A DNA stretch of 34,889 nt from Bradyrhizobium sp. LMTR 3 (GTDB lineage: Bacteria > Pseudomonadota > Alphaproteobacteria > Rhizobiales > Xanthobacteraceae): the NCBI RefSeq assembly GCF_001693485.1, contig NZ_MAXC01000022.1, positions 1-34,889 on the forward strand, given 5' to 3'. This document shows positions 8,895 to 16,869 of the stretch, piece by piece. The position numbers and the translations under genes were made by a program. Within the stretch, counting starts at the first letter, position 1; the number at the start of each line of letters is the position of its first letter. Under the pieces are notes generated by a model. It was not told where the DNA came from and did no database searches. It saw only the letters and a program-made list of their open reading frames with translations.

Positions 8895-9020
8895 GCCGCA
8901 GCAAAATAAACCTATCTTAATAATACGTCATATTTAATAATATAATACAGAATGGATTGCCTTACCTCCGAAAAAACAGCATCATAGGATAATTTGATAG
9001 CCAATATTAATATTGCGGTG
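8895..9020. promoter_or_regulatory. AT-rich divergent promoter island with a 14-bp palindrome
   Basis: The 277-base gap between the minus-strand fusion gene (8822) and the plus-strand GT4 (9100) contains a markedly AT-rich stretch. It carries one ATTTAAT (8932-8938) and a perfect palindrome CAATATTAATATTG (9002-9015), 84 bases before the GT4 start. TTGATA (8994-8999) could be a -35 for the plus-strand gene, but no good -10 follows at normal spacing. Likely site of divergent promoters and of regulator binding. Confidence 0.5.
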
Positions 9021-9099
9021 AATTATCTGGCGAGCGCGATTATTATCCCGGACATATGGCTGGTTGGCGTTCTCCCGGTGGATCAAAGGCGAAACGGGC

Positions 9100-10398
9100 A
9101 TGAAGGTGCTTCTCTACCCTCATTCGATGGAACTGGGGGGCTCGCAGCTCAACGCTATTCAGTTGGCCGGGTCGATCCGCGATCGGGGGCACGAAGTGAT
9201 CGTGCTTTCGGAGGCCGGCCCGCTGGTGGAACGAGTAAGAAAAATGGCGCTCGAACACATCGAGCTCCCGGCGCAACGGGGCCGGCCATCTCCGAAAGTG
9301 ATCCGCATGATCGGCCACCTGGTGCAGCGTCGCCGTATTGACGTGGTACACGGATATGAGTGGCCTCCCATCATCGAGGCCTTCCTCGGCGGAAGGGTGG
9401 CCCATCGCACTGCCGTCGTCGGGACTGTGATGTCGATGTCCGTGGCGTCTTTCTTGCCCCGCAATGTGCCGTTGACGGTGGGGACCGAGCTCATCCGTCG
9501 GGCAGCGATTGACGCCGGGCACCGGCACGTCGAGCTGCTGGAGCCACCGGTGGATACAAGAGCCGACAATCCGTCCATCGACGGGAGGAGCTTTCGCGCT
9601 GATCAAGGTGTCGAGCCGGATGAAGTCCTTCTCGCCATGGTTTGCCGGCTGGTGCCAGACCTCAAACTCGAGGGTCTATTGTCAGCCTGCGATGCAGTTC
9701 GTGAGCTGGCGGTGGCGGGCCATCGGGTGCGGCTGATGATCGTTGGTGACGGCCCGGCGCGCGGCGATGTGGGCAGACGTGCCGAAGAGGTCAATGCGAC
9801 TGCTGGTTACAAAGTCGTGCTGATGGCCGGCGAGATGGCCGATCCACGCCCTGCCTACGCTGCGGCGGACGTGATCATCGGCCAAGGTGGCTCGGCATTG
9901 CGAGGAATGGCGTTCGGAAAGCCCCTTGTGGTCATCGGCGAGGAAGGCTTCAGCGAGTTGCTGACGCCCGAAAGTGCACCGGTCTTTCTGCAGCAAGGAT
10001 GGTATGGTCTCGGATCCGGTTCGTTCGGAACGGGTGCACCGGCGCTGCGCATGGCGCTCGAGCGGCTTGTCAGGTCGCAGGAGCTGCGTTGCGAGTTGGG
10101 GCTTCTTGGCCGCCGGCTGGCGGAGCAACGATTTAGCCTGAATCATGCAGCCGAAGTCATCGAGAACCTGTACTCGTCCACAATGCGGAACCCCGAGCTT
10201 TTCGAGCGCGTGCTTTCGGACATCGTCCATGTCTCCGCTGGATTGATCGGCAGCAAAATCGGGCGAAAATATCAACGATGGGTTGGCAAGGCATCGACTG
10301 AGGACAGTAACGCCCGCGACCTGATAGCCGCAGTCCTTGCGAACGGTAAGCATAGCGAGATGCTGTCTCTCTCAGGTGAACGTGCGAGTACAAAATAG
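9100..10398 (+). CDS. Family 4 glycosyltransferase (GT-B fold), divergently transcribed
   Basis: A 432-residue GT-B glycosyltransferase. MKVLLYPHSMELGGSQLNAI (1-20) is the typical GT4 N-terminus with the acceptor/phosphate glycine loop GGSQ. DVVHGYEWPP (81-90) and LLAMVCRLVPDLKLEGLLSA (177-196) mark the two Rossmann halves, and MIVGDGPARGDV (213-224) follows. The usual GT4 donor-site segment 'ALEAMACGxP' reads SALRGMAFGKP (265-275), so the conserved glutamate is replaced. I use the ATG at 9100 because the family homology starts there; the upstream TTG at 9064 adds 12 residues with no family match. It is the only plus-strand gene between minus-strand runs, which suggests insertion or inversion within the locus. 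It converges with the aminotransferase at 10497. Confidence 0.87.
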   Translation: MKVLLYPHSMELGGSQLNAIQLAGSIRDRGHEVIVLSEAGPLVERVRKMALEHIELPAQRGRPSPKVIRMIGHLVQRRRIDVVHGYEWPPIIEAFLGGRVAHRTAVVGTVMSMSVASFLPRNVPLTVGTELIRRAAIDAGHRHVELLEPPVDTRADNPSIDGRSFRADQGVEPDEVLLAMVCRLVPDLKLEGLLSACDAVRELAVAGHRVRLMIVGDGPARGDVGRRAEEVNATAGYKVVLMAGEMADPRPAYAAADVIIGQGGSALRGMAFGKPLVVIGEEGFSELLTPESAPVFLQQGWYGLGSGSFGTGAPALRMALERLVRSQELRCELGLLGRRLAEQRFSLNHAAEVIENLYSSTMRNPELFERVLSDIVHVSAGLIGSKIGRKYQRWVGKASTEDSNARDLIAAVLANGKHSEMLSLSGERASTK

Positions 10399-10451
10399 CC
10401 CCGCATATGAACGTTCCGCGCCAGTGCATATCAAATGCCGGCGCCCTCACG

Positions 10452-10480
10452 CCTCGCTCGGAGATGTCAGTGCAGCGAGG
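10452..10480. terminator. Weak candidate hairpin between convergent genes
   Basis: CCTCGCT (10452-10458) and AGCGAGG (10474-10480) can form a 7-bp stem with a 15-base loop. It lies in the 98-base gap between the convergent GT4 (ends 10398) and aminotransferase (ends 10497) genes. There is no T run on either strand, so a terminator role is only suggested by position. Confidence 0.3.
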
Positions 10481-10496
10481 AGGAAGCGGAGGGTTC

Positions 10497-11636
10497 TCAG
10501 TACCCCAGCTCGGATCTCAACGCGTTTGCGACACGCACCTGATCCCCCTCGGCCATTTGTGCGTAGATCGGAAGCAAGATCGCGCGATCCTGCGCGAGTT
10601 CGGATTGACGCAAATCGTGGCGCTGCTCACCGCTTGCATAGGGCGCCTCGCGGTGCGCACACATGATCCCGCGTCGGGTGGCAATGCCTTGATTAAGAAG
10701 GTTCTGCATCAGCGTTCTCTGATCGACCCGGTCCGGCAGGCGCACGCAGTAGCTCTGCCAGTTGGATCGGGCCCACTCCGGTTCGTGCGGCAGGATCAAT
10801 CCTTCCAAATTGCCCAGGAGTTCGCTGTAGCGGGCCGCGAGTGCGCGCCGACGCGCGATCAAATCAGGAAGCCGTTCGAGCTGTTTTCGCCCAATGGCAG
10901 CCTGCATGTCCGTCATCCGATAGTTGAAGCCGACAAACAGGTAGTTTTCGAAGATGACTTGCGGTGAGCCGTGCCGCACCGTGTCGGGCACGTCCATTGC
11001 ATGCTGACGCCAGAGCCTGAGCTTGCGGTCCTGATCGGGATCGGACGTCGTCAACATGCCGCCCTCGCCTGTCGTGATGACCTTGCGAGGGTGGAAGGAG
11101 AAGCAAGCCATCGCTCCGTGCGGCTTCCCGATGAACTCCCAATCGCCATGGATGTTGATCTGGCTACCGATTGCGCAGGCGGCGTCCTCGATCAGGTCAA
11201 CACCATGGCGATCTGCCAATGCGACAAGTGAGGTCAGATCGCACGGCATGCCCATCTGGTGAACGGCCAGGATCGCACGGGTGCGTTCGGTAATGGCCTC
11301 GGCCACGCGCTTCGGATCCAGATTGTAGGTGGCAGGATCGATATCGACAAAGATCGGGGTCGCGCCGCAGTAGCGGATGCTGTTGGCGCTTGCGATGAAG
11401 GAGTGGCTTGCGGTGATCACCTCGTCGCCGGGCCCGACGCCCAGGGCAAGCAGTGCGAGGTGCAGCGCAGTGGTGCAATTTGACACCGCAACTGCGTGAG
11501 GCGCGCCAACCATTGCGGCGAATTCGCGCTCGAAGGCCGCCACCTGCGGCCCTTGCGATATCCAGCCGGATAGAGCGACCTCGCGCGCGGCATCGGCTTC
11601 AGTCTCGTCGAGACACGGTTTTGCGATCGGGATCAT
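10497..11636 (-). CDS. DegT/DnrJ/EryC1/StrS family sugar aminotransferase (first copy)
   Basis: A 379-residue PLP-dependent aminotransferase that converts a keto-sugar nucleotide to an amino sugar, with glutamate as the usual donor. The N-terminal IAKPCLDETEADAAREV, SNCTTALHLALLALGVGPGDEVI (52-74), the PLP-ring aspartate in LIEDAACAIGS (D151) and the Schiff-base lysine in SFHPRKVITTGEGGM (K185) are all present. The V-I-T-T-G-E-G-G context resembles perosamine synthase/PglE-type enzymes that aminate C4-keto sugars, but position specificity is an inference. A GAGG ribosome binding site lies about 10 bases before the ATG. It follows the PssE-like gene by 51 bases in the same direction. It is only moderately like the second aminotransferase at 15098, so it probably serves a different sugar. 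Confidence 0.9.
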   Translation of the reverse strand: MIPIAKPCLDETEADAAREVALSGWISQGPQVAAFEREFAAMVGAPHAVAVSNCTTALHLALLALGVGPGDEVITASHSFIASANSIRYCGATPIFVDIDPATYNLDPKRVAEAITERTRAILAVHQMGMPCDLTSLVALADRHGVDLIEDAACAIGSQINIHGDWEFIGKPHGAMACFSFHPRKVITTGEGGMLTTSDPDQDRKLRLWRQHAMDVPDTVRHGSPQVIFENYLFVGFNYRMTDMQAAIGRKQLERLPDLIARRRALAARYSELLGNLEGLILPHEPEWARSNWQSYCVRLPDRVDQRTLMQNLLNQGIATRRGIMCAHREAPYASGEQRHDLRQSELAQDRAILLPIYAQMAEGDQVRVANALRSELGY

Positions 11637-11687
11637 GAAGCCAGCGCCTCTTGTCTATGGGGTATCAACGTTTTACCTAGCTCTGGC

Positions 11688-12200
11688 CTACGACGAAATG
11701 TCTCTATTCTCGAAACGAATGCGGCCGGTCTCAATAAATGTCCGAATTGTAGATATGAGCCGTGGCGACGCTAGCGCGCTGAGCCGCTCGGGCTCGTCGG
11801 AGATCTGGTGTTGATCCAGCTTATCGACCAACTCATGTTCGGTGAAAGCAACCATGATGCAGCCTTGCTCAGCGAAGCGCTTTGCGGTTGCGAGTTGGTG
11901 GTCGTTGCGGTGTTCGCCCAGACTCGCCCGACGAGGCATGACTATGATCCGCTTTCCAAGCTCGAGAGCCGTAATAATAGAGCCCATTCCGGCATGGGAA
12001 ATCACAAGGCTTGCCGCTTCGACGCGTTTCCGAAATTCGGTCGGATCGATAAACCGCTCTGCGCGGATATGTTTGGAATGGTAGTCTGATGGGCCCGTCT
12101 GCGCAAAGACATCCGTTCTTCCGTGCGCGCCGGCCCACTCGTCGATTGTTCGAATCAAACGGTCAAACTGCCCCTGCGTTCCGACTGTCGCGAAAATCAT
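11688..12200 (-). CDS. PssE/Alg13-like glycosyltransferase catalytic subunit
   Basis: A 170-residue GT28 C-terminal-type protein, equivalent to the donor-binding half of a split GT-B enzyme. It begins MIFATVGTQGQFDRLIRTID (1-20). It has the UDP-sugar-binding ASLVISHAGMGSIITALELGK (63-83) and the following IVMPRRASLGEHRNDHQ. The size matches Alg13/PssE/EpsF proteins, which work only with a membrane-anchored partner. That partner is the gene just upstream: its TGA overlaps this ATG (ATGA, 12197-12200). In rhizobia the PssD/PssE pair adds glucuronic acid early in EPS assembly. By analogy this pair adds one sugar, with specificity not readable here. Confidence 0.88.
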   Translation of the reverse strand: MIFATVGTQGQFDRLIRTIDEWAGAHGRTDVFAQTGPSDYHSKHIRAERFIDPTEFRKRVEAASLVISHAGMGSIITALELGKRIIVMPRRASLGEHRNDHQLATAKRFAEQGCIMVAFTEHELVDKLDQHQISDEPERLSALASPRLISTIRTFIETGRIRFENRDISS

Positions 12201-12712
12201 AGCACCGAGCCTGTGTAATGGGGTCCATTAGGTCTCGCCAGGTGAGGCCACTGGGTCAACCAGAGGTCAGCGCAACGACCAATTCTGTCTCCCGACATCG
12301 AAAGCCGTTCGACGTTGGCGATGCTGTCGAGCCAGATGGTGCGCGCACCCATCATTCGTCCGAACCGCAGCGCTAGGTATCCCGGAGCCGCACCGGTCGA
12401 AACCACGATATCGGGCTTTTCATTCCAAACGATCCAGGCCAACCTGCCCGCAGCCTTCAATAGCGCGATCTTAGTCCAGCGGTTGGCATCATTGACCAGG
12501 TAGAATTTATGGCCTGGCACCTGCGCGCGATATGACTCATGGACTGTGACGAACGTGACTTCGCAATTCTCGAAAGCGCGTTTGATACGCAATAGCTGCA
12601 CCCAATGCCCTCCGCCCGAAGAGACCGCCAGCAATTTTGTGCGAACGCTGCGCGACTGTAGCGTGCTGTTATTCCGCAACCCCTTGCGGTGAAAGACCGT
12701 GCTCCGAAACAT
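12197..12712 (-). CDS. PssD/Alg14-like glycosyltransferase membrane-anchor subunit
   Basis: A 171-residue Alg14-family protein, the acceptor-binding and membrane-associated half of a split GT-B transferase. KLLAVSSGGGHWVQLLRIKRAF (26-47) is the family hallmark, with the G-G-G-H-W loop. DIVVSTGAAPGYLALRFGRMMGARTIWLDSIANVERLS is the second conserved block. I chose the ATG at 12712, which has an AGGAGG ribosome binding site seven bases upstream; the longer frame to 12793 lacks this. It overlaps the PssE-like gene by four bases, as expected for subunits made in equal amounts. A predicted promoter lies about 110 bases upstream in an AT-rich island. Confidence 0.87.
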   Translation of the reverse strand: MFRSTVFHRKGLRNNSTLQSRSVRTKLLAVSSGGGHWVQLLRIKRAFENCEVTFVTVHESYRAQVPGHKFYLVNDANRWTKIALLKAAGRLAWIVWNEKPDIVVSTGAAPGYLALRFGRMMGARTIWLDSIANVERLSMSGDRIGRCADLWLTQWPHLARPNGPHYTGSVL

Positions 12713-12782
12713 CGGCTGGCCTCCTAAAACGCTGCGAGACTCGCATGGGCCCCGGCGGGTCGGATTTCGGCTCGTGCCCGCG

Positions 12783-12860
12783 GATCCCTGCATTTAATTT
12801 ATTTAGTTTAAATTTCAATATTCAAAATAAAGGCCGCATTATTTAAAATCAAGATATTTC
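12783..12860. promoter_or_regulatory. AT-rich island with three ATTTAAW motifs
   Basis: This island lies between the GT2 gene (ends 12930) and the PssD-like gene (starts 12712). It contains ATTTAAT (12792-12798), TTTAAAT (12807-12813, the reverse form) and ATTTAAA (12841-12847). It overlaps the predicted promoter at 12824-12852. Confidence 0.45.
12824..12852 (-). promoter_or_regulatory. Predicted promoter of the PssD-PssE-aminotransferase group
   Basis: On the minus strand, TTGATT (12852-12847) and TATTTT (12829-12824) are separated by 17 bases, about 110 bases before the PssD-like ATG. An ATTTAAA motif (12841-12847) occupies the spacer next to the -35. Confidence 0.42.
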
Positions 12861-12929
12861 TCTGCAGTAAACGCGCGGCCGATTTCATCAGCTCGATCGA
12901 ACACCGAGCTTGCGCACTCATTTACGCGT

Positions 12930-13787
12930 TCATTTAAGTGAATCTGCCGATAGCGCTGTGCGGGAAGTCTCGTCGCGTTGCCAGCGATGAACTCCACTTC
13001 GCAAATCTATGGTCGCCCTGCACCGGGCAGCAATGTTGACAGCACAATAAATTAACAATCCGGGCCACAAATGAGGTTTTTTGAACAATGCAATAAGCGT
13101 CCGATTATTGCCTTCCCCTTTGTTCACGCGCAGCTCTGGAAAGCGCCGGGCGAGCTCGAATGTTCCCCTATAGGCACGAGTTCTGACTGCGATCAGATGC
13201 AGCACAGTACGTGGGGGGAATACCGTGGACCTCGCGTATGGCAGCGTCTCTCGCTCTTCTGGTTTGAACTGAAGGCGAACATAGGTATCGTCAGCAATGA
13301 CGTGAGGAAACTGTCCAAATCGCCTACGCCCCGCCTCGGATAAGGCGTAGACGCCGGACCCACCAATCCCCTCGCGCGAAGATGGCAGCCGTGACCGAAT
13401 TCCGTAATATTTACGAACGAGCCAGGAACAGCCTGTCAGATTGATATGGGGTGTGGGTGCCACCGCCAAAACGTCGCCTTGCTCCAGGCGTCTTGCGAGA
13501 GCTCGAATAGCATCAACGGTAATAACAATATCGGCATCAGCATAGATCCGCGGAAACACGCCTGAAATTTGATCTCCCAAGTTCAGGGCATCTGTTTTGC
13601 TTGCGATATCCGATTCGACAACATGGACGGTTGGACCGAAGCGCCGGGCGACGTTCGCGGTGTCATCTACACACCCGTTACAAACGACGACCACGCCGAT
13701 TTCGCCCGAAGAGTTGGTGACCCATGGATTCAAGGTCCGTGCAATCACGGAACTCTCGTTATGGGCTGGGACGACGATCGAAATCAT
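12930..13787 (-). CDS. Family 2 glycosyltransferase
   Basis: A 285-residue GT-A fold enzyme. MISIVVPAHNESSVIARTLN (1-20) is the typical nucleotide-binding start, VVVVCNGCVDDTANVARRF (32-50) the second conserved block, and YADADIVI (82-89) carries the D-x-D metal site. The acceptor-side acidic region is VIADDTYVRLQF, where a D-D pair takes the place of the usual E-D. A hydrophobic stretch near residues 240-256 may attach it to the membrane. It should transfer one sugar to the lipid-linked unit. The gene is 240 bases downstream of the epimerase and in the same direction. One ATTAAAT (13808-13814, the reverse form of ATTTAAT) lies 21 bases before its ATG, so it may have its own regulation. Confidence 0.87.
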   Translation of the reverse strand: MISIVVPAHNESSVIARTLNPWVTNSSGEIGVVVVCNGCVDDTANVARRFGPTVHVVESDIASKTDALNLGDQISGVFPRIYADADIVITVDAIRALARRLEQGDVLAVAPTPHINLTGCSWLVRKYYGIRSRLPSSREGIGGSGVYALSEAGRRRFGQFPHVIADDTYVRLQFKPEERETLPYARSTVFPPRTVLHLIAVRTRAYRGTFELARRFPELRVNKGEGNNRTLIALFKKPHLWPGLLIYCAVNIAARCRATIDLRSGVHRWQRDETSRTALSADSLK

Positions 13788-14027
13788 GGCTAGCCAGCTC
13801 GAAGTGGATTAAATTTGAGTGCGTCTTTGAGGCTGCCATAGCTTCGGTCAACCTCAAGGCACTGCTTCAGCCTCACCATGTGACCTTGCGCGGGTGCGGC
13901 GCGGGTAAACGTTGCATTGACAGCGTTGCGAAATCCACCTGCGAACCTCGCGACACCCATCCCGACAGCACCGCCGCACGGGAGGCGTTTGCCTCCTCAT
14001 CCGCGAGCGGCGACAGTGCTTTCGATA

Positions 14028-15032
14028 TCACGAAGCCACCGTCTCCCTCTGATGGGTTGCCACGAGCGATCCGCGTTCGGCCCGCCACCATTTCACAAGA
14101 TCGGCAAGTCCCTGTTCGAGCGGCACACTCGAGCGGAAGCCTAACAGGCGCTCGGCCTTCCCTGTTGAGGCCAGACGGCGCGGCACCGGATTGACCGATC
14201 GCTCCGGCGCGAATTCCGGCGTCAGACCCCGATGCCCCATCACTGATGCAAGGGTCGTAGCAAGCTGAAGCAGACTGGTCTCGGTCCCGCTCGCGACATT
14301 GAATACCTGATCAGTAAGCTTTGCCTTCGCTCCCATAACATTTGCGCGCGCAACATCGCGAACATGGACGAAATCCATGGTCTGCTGACCATCGCCGAAG
14401 ATGATCGGGGGTAGGCCGGCTTCCAGGCGCTCCATCCAGCGGATCAAGACCTCGGTATAGCGGCCATGGATGTCCATGCGGTCGCCATAGACGTTGAAAT
14501 AACGGAAGGCGACGTAATCGAGCCCGTGCATTTCATTAAACGTGCGCAACAGCCCTTCGTTGAAGGCCTTGGCCGCCCCATAAAGGGTACGGTTGTCGTA
14601 GGAATTCTGGCGCTCCGTCGTCGGGAACTCCTCCGCCATGCCGTACACCGATGCCGAGGACGCAGCGATGACTTTTTCGACATTGTGCTCGACGCACAGT
14701 TCCAGGAGATCGAAGGTTGCGTCGACCATGACTTCCATGGCAAGGCGCGGCTCGGCCGCACAGTGGGTGATGCGAAGTGCTGCTTGATGAAAGACGATGT
14801 CCGCCGCCTGCACCAGCCCTGCCATGAGCTCACGGTCGCGGATATCACCGTGAACCAGACGCACGGGCCCGCGCGAGACGGCGCGCCGGAGGTTTTCCGG
14901 CCGCCCTCGCACCATGTTATCGAGCGCAACGATTTCGGCGCAGCCTTCGTTGCACAGAAGGTCGATGATATGCGAACCGATAAAGCCGGCTCCGCCCGTA
15001 ACCAGAATGCGCCTACCCTTCAGATCAGCCAA
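14028..15032 (-). CDS. NAD-dependent sugar-nucleotide epimerase/dehydratase (extended SDR)
   Basis: A 334-residue extended short-chain dehydrogenase. The NAD-binding loop is RRILVTGGAGFIGSHIIDLL (7-26). The catalytic set is S125-S127 in VIAASSASVYG and Y151-x-x-x-K155 in LYGAAKAFNEG. RYFNVYGDRMDIHGRYTEV (177-195) is the substrate-side block typical of UDP-glucose 4-epimerase-like enzymes. It probably epimerises or dehydrates a UDP-sugar for the EPS unit; the exact reaction is not clear. The start is a TTG at 15032 with a strong AGGAGG five bases away and no better ATG nearby. It lies 65 bases downstream of the second aminotransferase, which also starts at a TTG. Confidence 0.9.
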   Translation of the reverse strand: MADLKGRRILVTGGAGFIGSHIIDLLCNEGCAEIVALDNMVRGRPENLRRAVSRGPVRLVHGDIRDRELMAGLVQAADIVFHQAALRITHCAAEPRLAMEVMVDATFDLLELCVEHNVEKVIAASSASVYGMAEEFPTTERQNSYDNRTLYGAAKAFNEGLLRTFNEMHGLDYVAFRYFNVYGDRMDIHGRYTEVLIRWMERLEAGLPPIIFGDGQQTMDFVHVRDVARANVMGAKAKLTDQVFNVASGTETSLLQLATTLASVMGHRGLTPEFAPERSVNPVPRRLASTGKAERLLGFRSSVPLEQGLADLVKWWRAERGSLVATHQRETVAS

Positions 15033-15097
15033 GATGCCCTCCTATTGTTTGGTCTCGGCAAGCAGACGTGCATGACGTTTGCTTCGACCGGGATGCC

Positions 15098-16207
15098 TTA
15101 GGCAGCCTCGACGACTGCCGCCCTCTGTAGCTGAGCCACGACCTCTGCAACCTGATCCGGCTGAAGTTCCGGATAGATCGGCAGCGAGAGGAATTCGTTC
15201 GCCAGCCGCTCAGTGACAGGATAGTCGCCCGCGCGGCAGCCAAGGTTCGCGTAGGCTTTCTGCAGATGAACCGGAACGGGATAGTGAATGCCCACGCCAA
15301 TCCCGCCTTCCTGCAGCACCTTCAGCGTCTCGTCGCGCCGAGGCAGCCTCACCGCATACACATGGTAGACGTGCCGGCTGTGGGTCGGCGCTCGGGGACG
15401 TTCGAACGGAAGCTTCTCCAGCAGAGAGTCATATTGCGTAGCCACCGTCCGGCGTCCCTCGGTCCAGGATTCGAGGTGGTTCATCTTGACGTTCAGCACG
15501 GCGCCCTGAATGCCATCCATGCGGAAATTGTAGCCGGCGATGACATGATTGTACTTGGATTCCTGGCCCCAATCACGTAGCAGCGAAATTCGCCGTGCGA
15601 GGTCCGGACTGTTGGTAACTACTGCCCCGCCCTCCCCGTACGCTCCCAGATTTTTGCCGGGATAAAAGCTGAAGCAGCCGAGATCGCCGATCGATCCGGC
15701 GCGCTGGCCCTTGTATTCCGCACCATGAGCCTGTGCCGCGTCCTCGATGACGACAAGGCCGTGGCGGCGAGCAATCTCCATGATCGGATCCATGTCCGCC
15801 ATCAGTCCGTGCAAGTGCACGGGCAGGATCGCCTTTGTTCGCGGCGTAATCGCGGCCTCTATTAGAGCCGGGTTCATTGTCCAGGAGGCCGGATCAACGT
15901 CGACAAAGACCGGTTTGGCACCGCAGTACAGGATCGCTGCTGTCGTAGCGACGAACGTCATCGACACCGTAATCACCTCATCGCCAGGCCCGATGTCGGC
16001 CGCGAGCAGCGCAAGATGCAACGCCGAGGTTCCGCTACTGACCGCGCGGCAATGATCAACGTTGCAATAGGCCGCAAAGCGATCCTCAAAGGCGGCAACG
16101 TCCGGTCCCAGAACAAATTGAGCGCTGTCGATGACCCGCAAAACCGCGGCATCAACCTGTGGCTTGATTTGGCGATATTGAGCCTTCAGATCCAGAAAAG
16201 GTATCAA
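15098..16207 (-). CDS. DegT/DnrJ/EryC1/StrS family sugar aminotransferase (second copy)
   Basis: A 369-residue PLP enzyme. The start MIPFLDLKAQYRQIKPQVD is the standard N-terminus of the group that aminates C3-keto sugars (WbpE, FdtB, DesV type). SSGTSALHLALLAADIGPGDEVIT (57-80), the ring aspartate in VIEDAAQAHGAEYKGQRAGS (D156) and the Schiff-base lysine in SFYPGKNLGAYGEGGAV (K185) are present. A C3-amino product fits the neighbouring oxidoreductase (C3 oxidation) and hexapeptide acyltransferase (N-acylation). The start is TTG at 16207 with GAGG eight bases upstream. A predicted promoter lies about 50 bases before it, so it may head a sub-operon with the epimerase. Confidence 0.92.
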   Translation of the reverse strand: MIPFLDLKAQYRQIKPQVDAAVLRVIDSAQFVLGPDVAAFEDRFAAYCNVDHCRAVSSGTSALHLALLAADIGPGDEVITVSMTFVATTAAILYCGAKPVFVDVDPASWTMNPALIEAAITPRTKAILPVHLHGLMADMDPIMEIARRHGLVVIEDAAQAHGAEYKGQRAGSIGDLGCFSFYPGKNLGAYGEGGAVVTNSPDLARRISLLRDWGQESKYNHVIAGYNFRMDGIQGAVLNVKMNHLESWTEGRRTVATQYDSLLEKLPFERPRAPTHSRHVYHVYAVRLPRRDETLKVLQEGGIGVGIHYPVPVHLQKAYANLGCRAGDYPVTERLANEFLSLPIYPELQPDQVAEVVAQLQRAAVVEAA

Positions 16208-16231
16208 TTGGTTATCCTCGCCGGGCGAGCC

Positions 16232-16337
16232 CGATCCATTAAATTCATTTAAACCATTATTTTCGACAAATTAAATCATACAAACGGGGCAATGAAAATA
16301 GCCGCACAGGGGAATTTAGGTTGAATTTAATCCTTGA
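16232..16337. promoter_or_regulatory. AT-rich island with four ATTTAAW motifs
   Basis: This island lies between the acyltransferase (ends 16338) and the aminotransferase (starts 16207). Motif copies on either strand are at 16238-16244, 16247-16253, 16270-16276 and 16325-16331. One lies within the predicted promoter spacer. Confidence 0.45.
16256..16283 (-). promoter_or_regulatory. Predicted promoter of the aminotransferase-epimerase genes
   Basis: On the minus strand, TTGTAT (16283-16278) and AATAAT (16261-16256) are 16 bases apart, with the -10 about 49 bases before the TTG start at 16207. The spacer holds ATTTAAT (minus strand) at 16276-16270. Confidence 0.37.
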
Positions 16338-16832
16338 TTAACGGTCCGCGGATTCCATTGCGACGTGGCGCGGCTCTCGAACCTGCGCGGGTACGCCAGC
16401 AACAATGGCCTGTGGTGGAACGTCCCTTGTCACCACGGAGCCGGCACCCACGATGGCCCCGGCGCCGATCGTGATACCGCAAAGAATGGTGGCGTTGGAG
16501 CCAATGGATGCCCCGCGGCCGACATGAGTTCGTTCCACCTTCCAGTCTGCTGGTCCCTGCAGCTTGCCGTCCGCAGTGGCGGCCCTCGGATATTTATCGT
16601 TGGTGAACATCACGCCATGGCCGATGAAAACCTCGTCCTCGATGGTCACGCCTTCACAGATGAAGCTGTGCGAAGATATTTTGCAGCGCGCGCCGATTTT
16701 CGCGCCGATCTGAATTTCCACGAAAGTTCCTATCCTTGTGTCGTCTCCGACCAAGCAGCCGTAGAGATTAACGAGATCCGGATGGAATATTCGGACGTCG
16801 CGACCGAGTTGCACGTCCTTCGCGATGGGCAT
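16338..16832 (-). CDS. Hexapeptide-repeat N-acyltransferase (WbpD/FdtC-like)
   Basis: A 164-residue left-handed beta-helix acyltransferase, probably a trimer using acetyl-CoA. Repeats of the [IV]-G-x-x form run through VGDDTRIGTFVEIQIGAKIGARCKI and again from THVGRGASIGSNATI to IVGAGSVVTRDV. The block EGVTIEDEVFIGHGVMFTNDKYPRA (about 59-83) is very typical of enzymes that N-acetylate 3-amino sugars on UDP or dTDP (WbpD, FdtC). The Asn/Asp-Lys-Tyr-Pro-Arg segment lies near the active site in that family. Together with the nearby oxidoreductase and aminotransferase it forms an oxidise-aminate-acylate set. GGAG lies seven bases before the ATG. It follows the flippase gene after 37 bases. Confidence 0.9.
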   Translation of the reverse strand: MPIAKDVQLGRDVRIFHPDLVNLYGCLVGDDTRIGTFVEIQIGAKIGARCKISSHSFICEGVTIEDEVFIGHGVMFTNDKYPRAATADGKLQGPADWKVERTHVGRGASIGSNATILCGITIGAGAIVGAGSVVTRDVPPQAIVAGVPAQVREPRHVAMESADR

Positions 16833-16869
16833 CTGCTATCTCCAAGCTCTTCACAACCTTGCAACAGTC

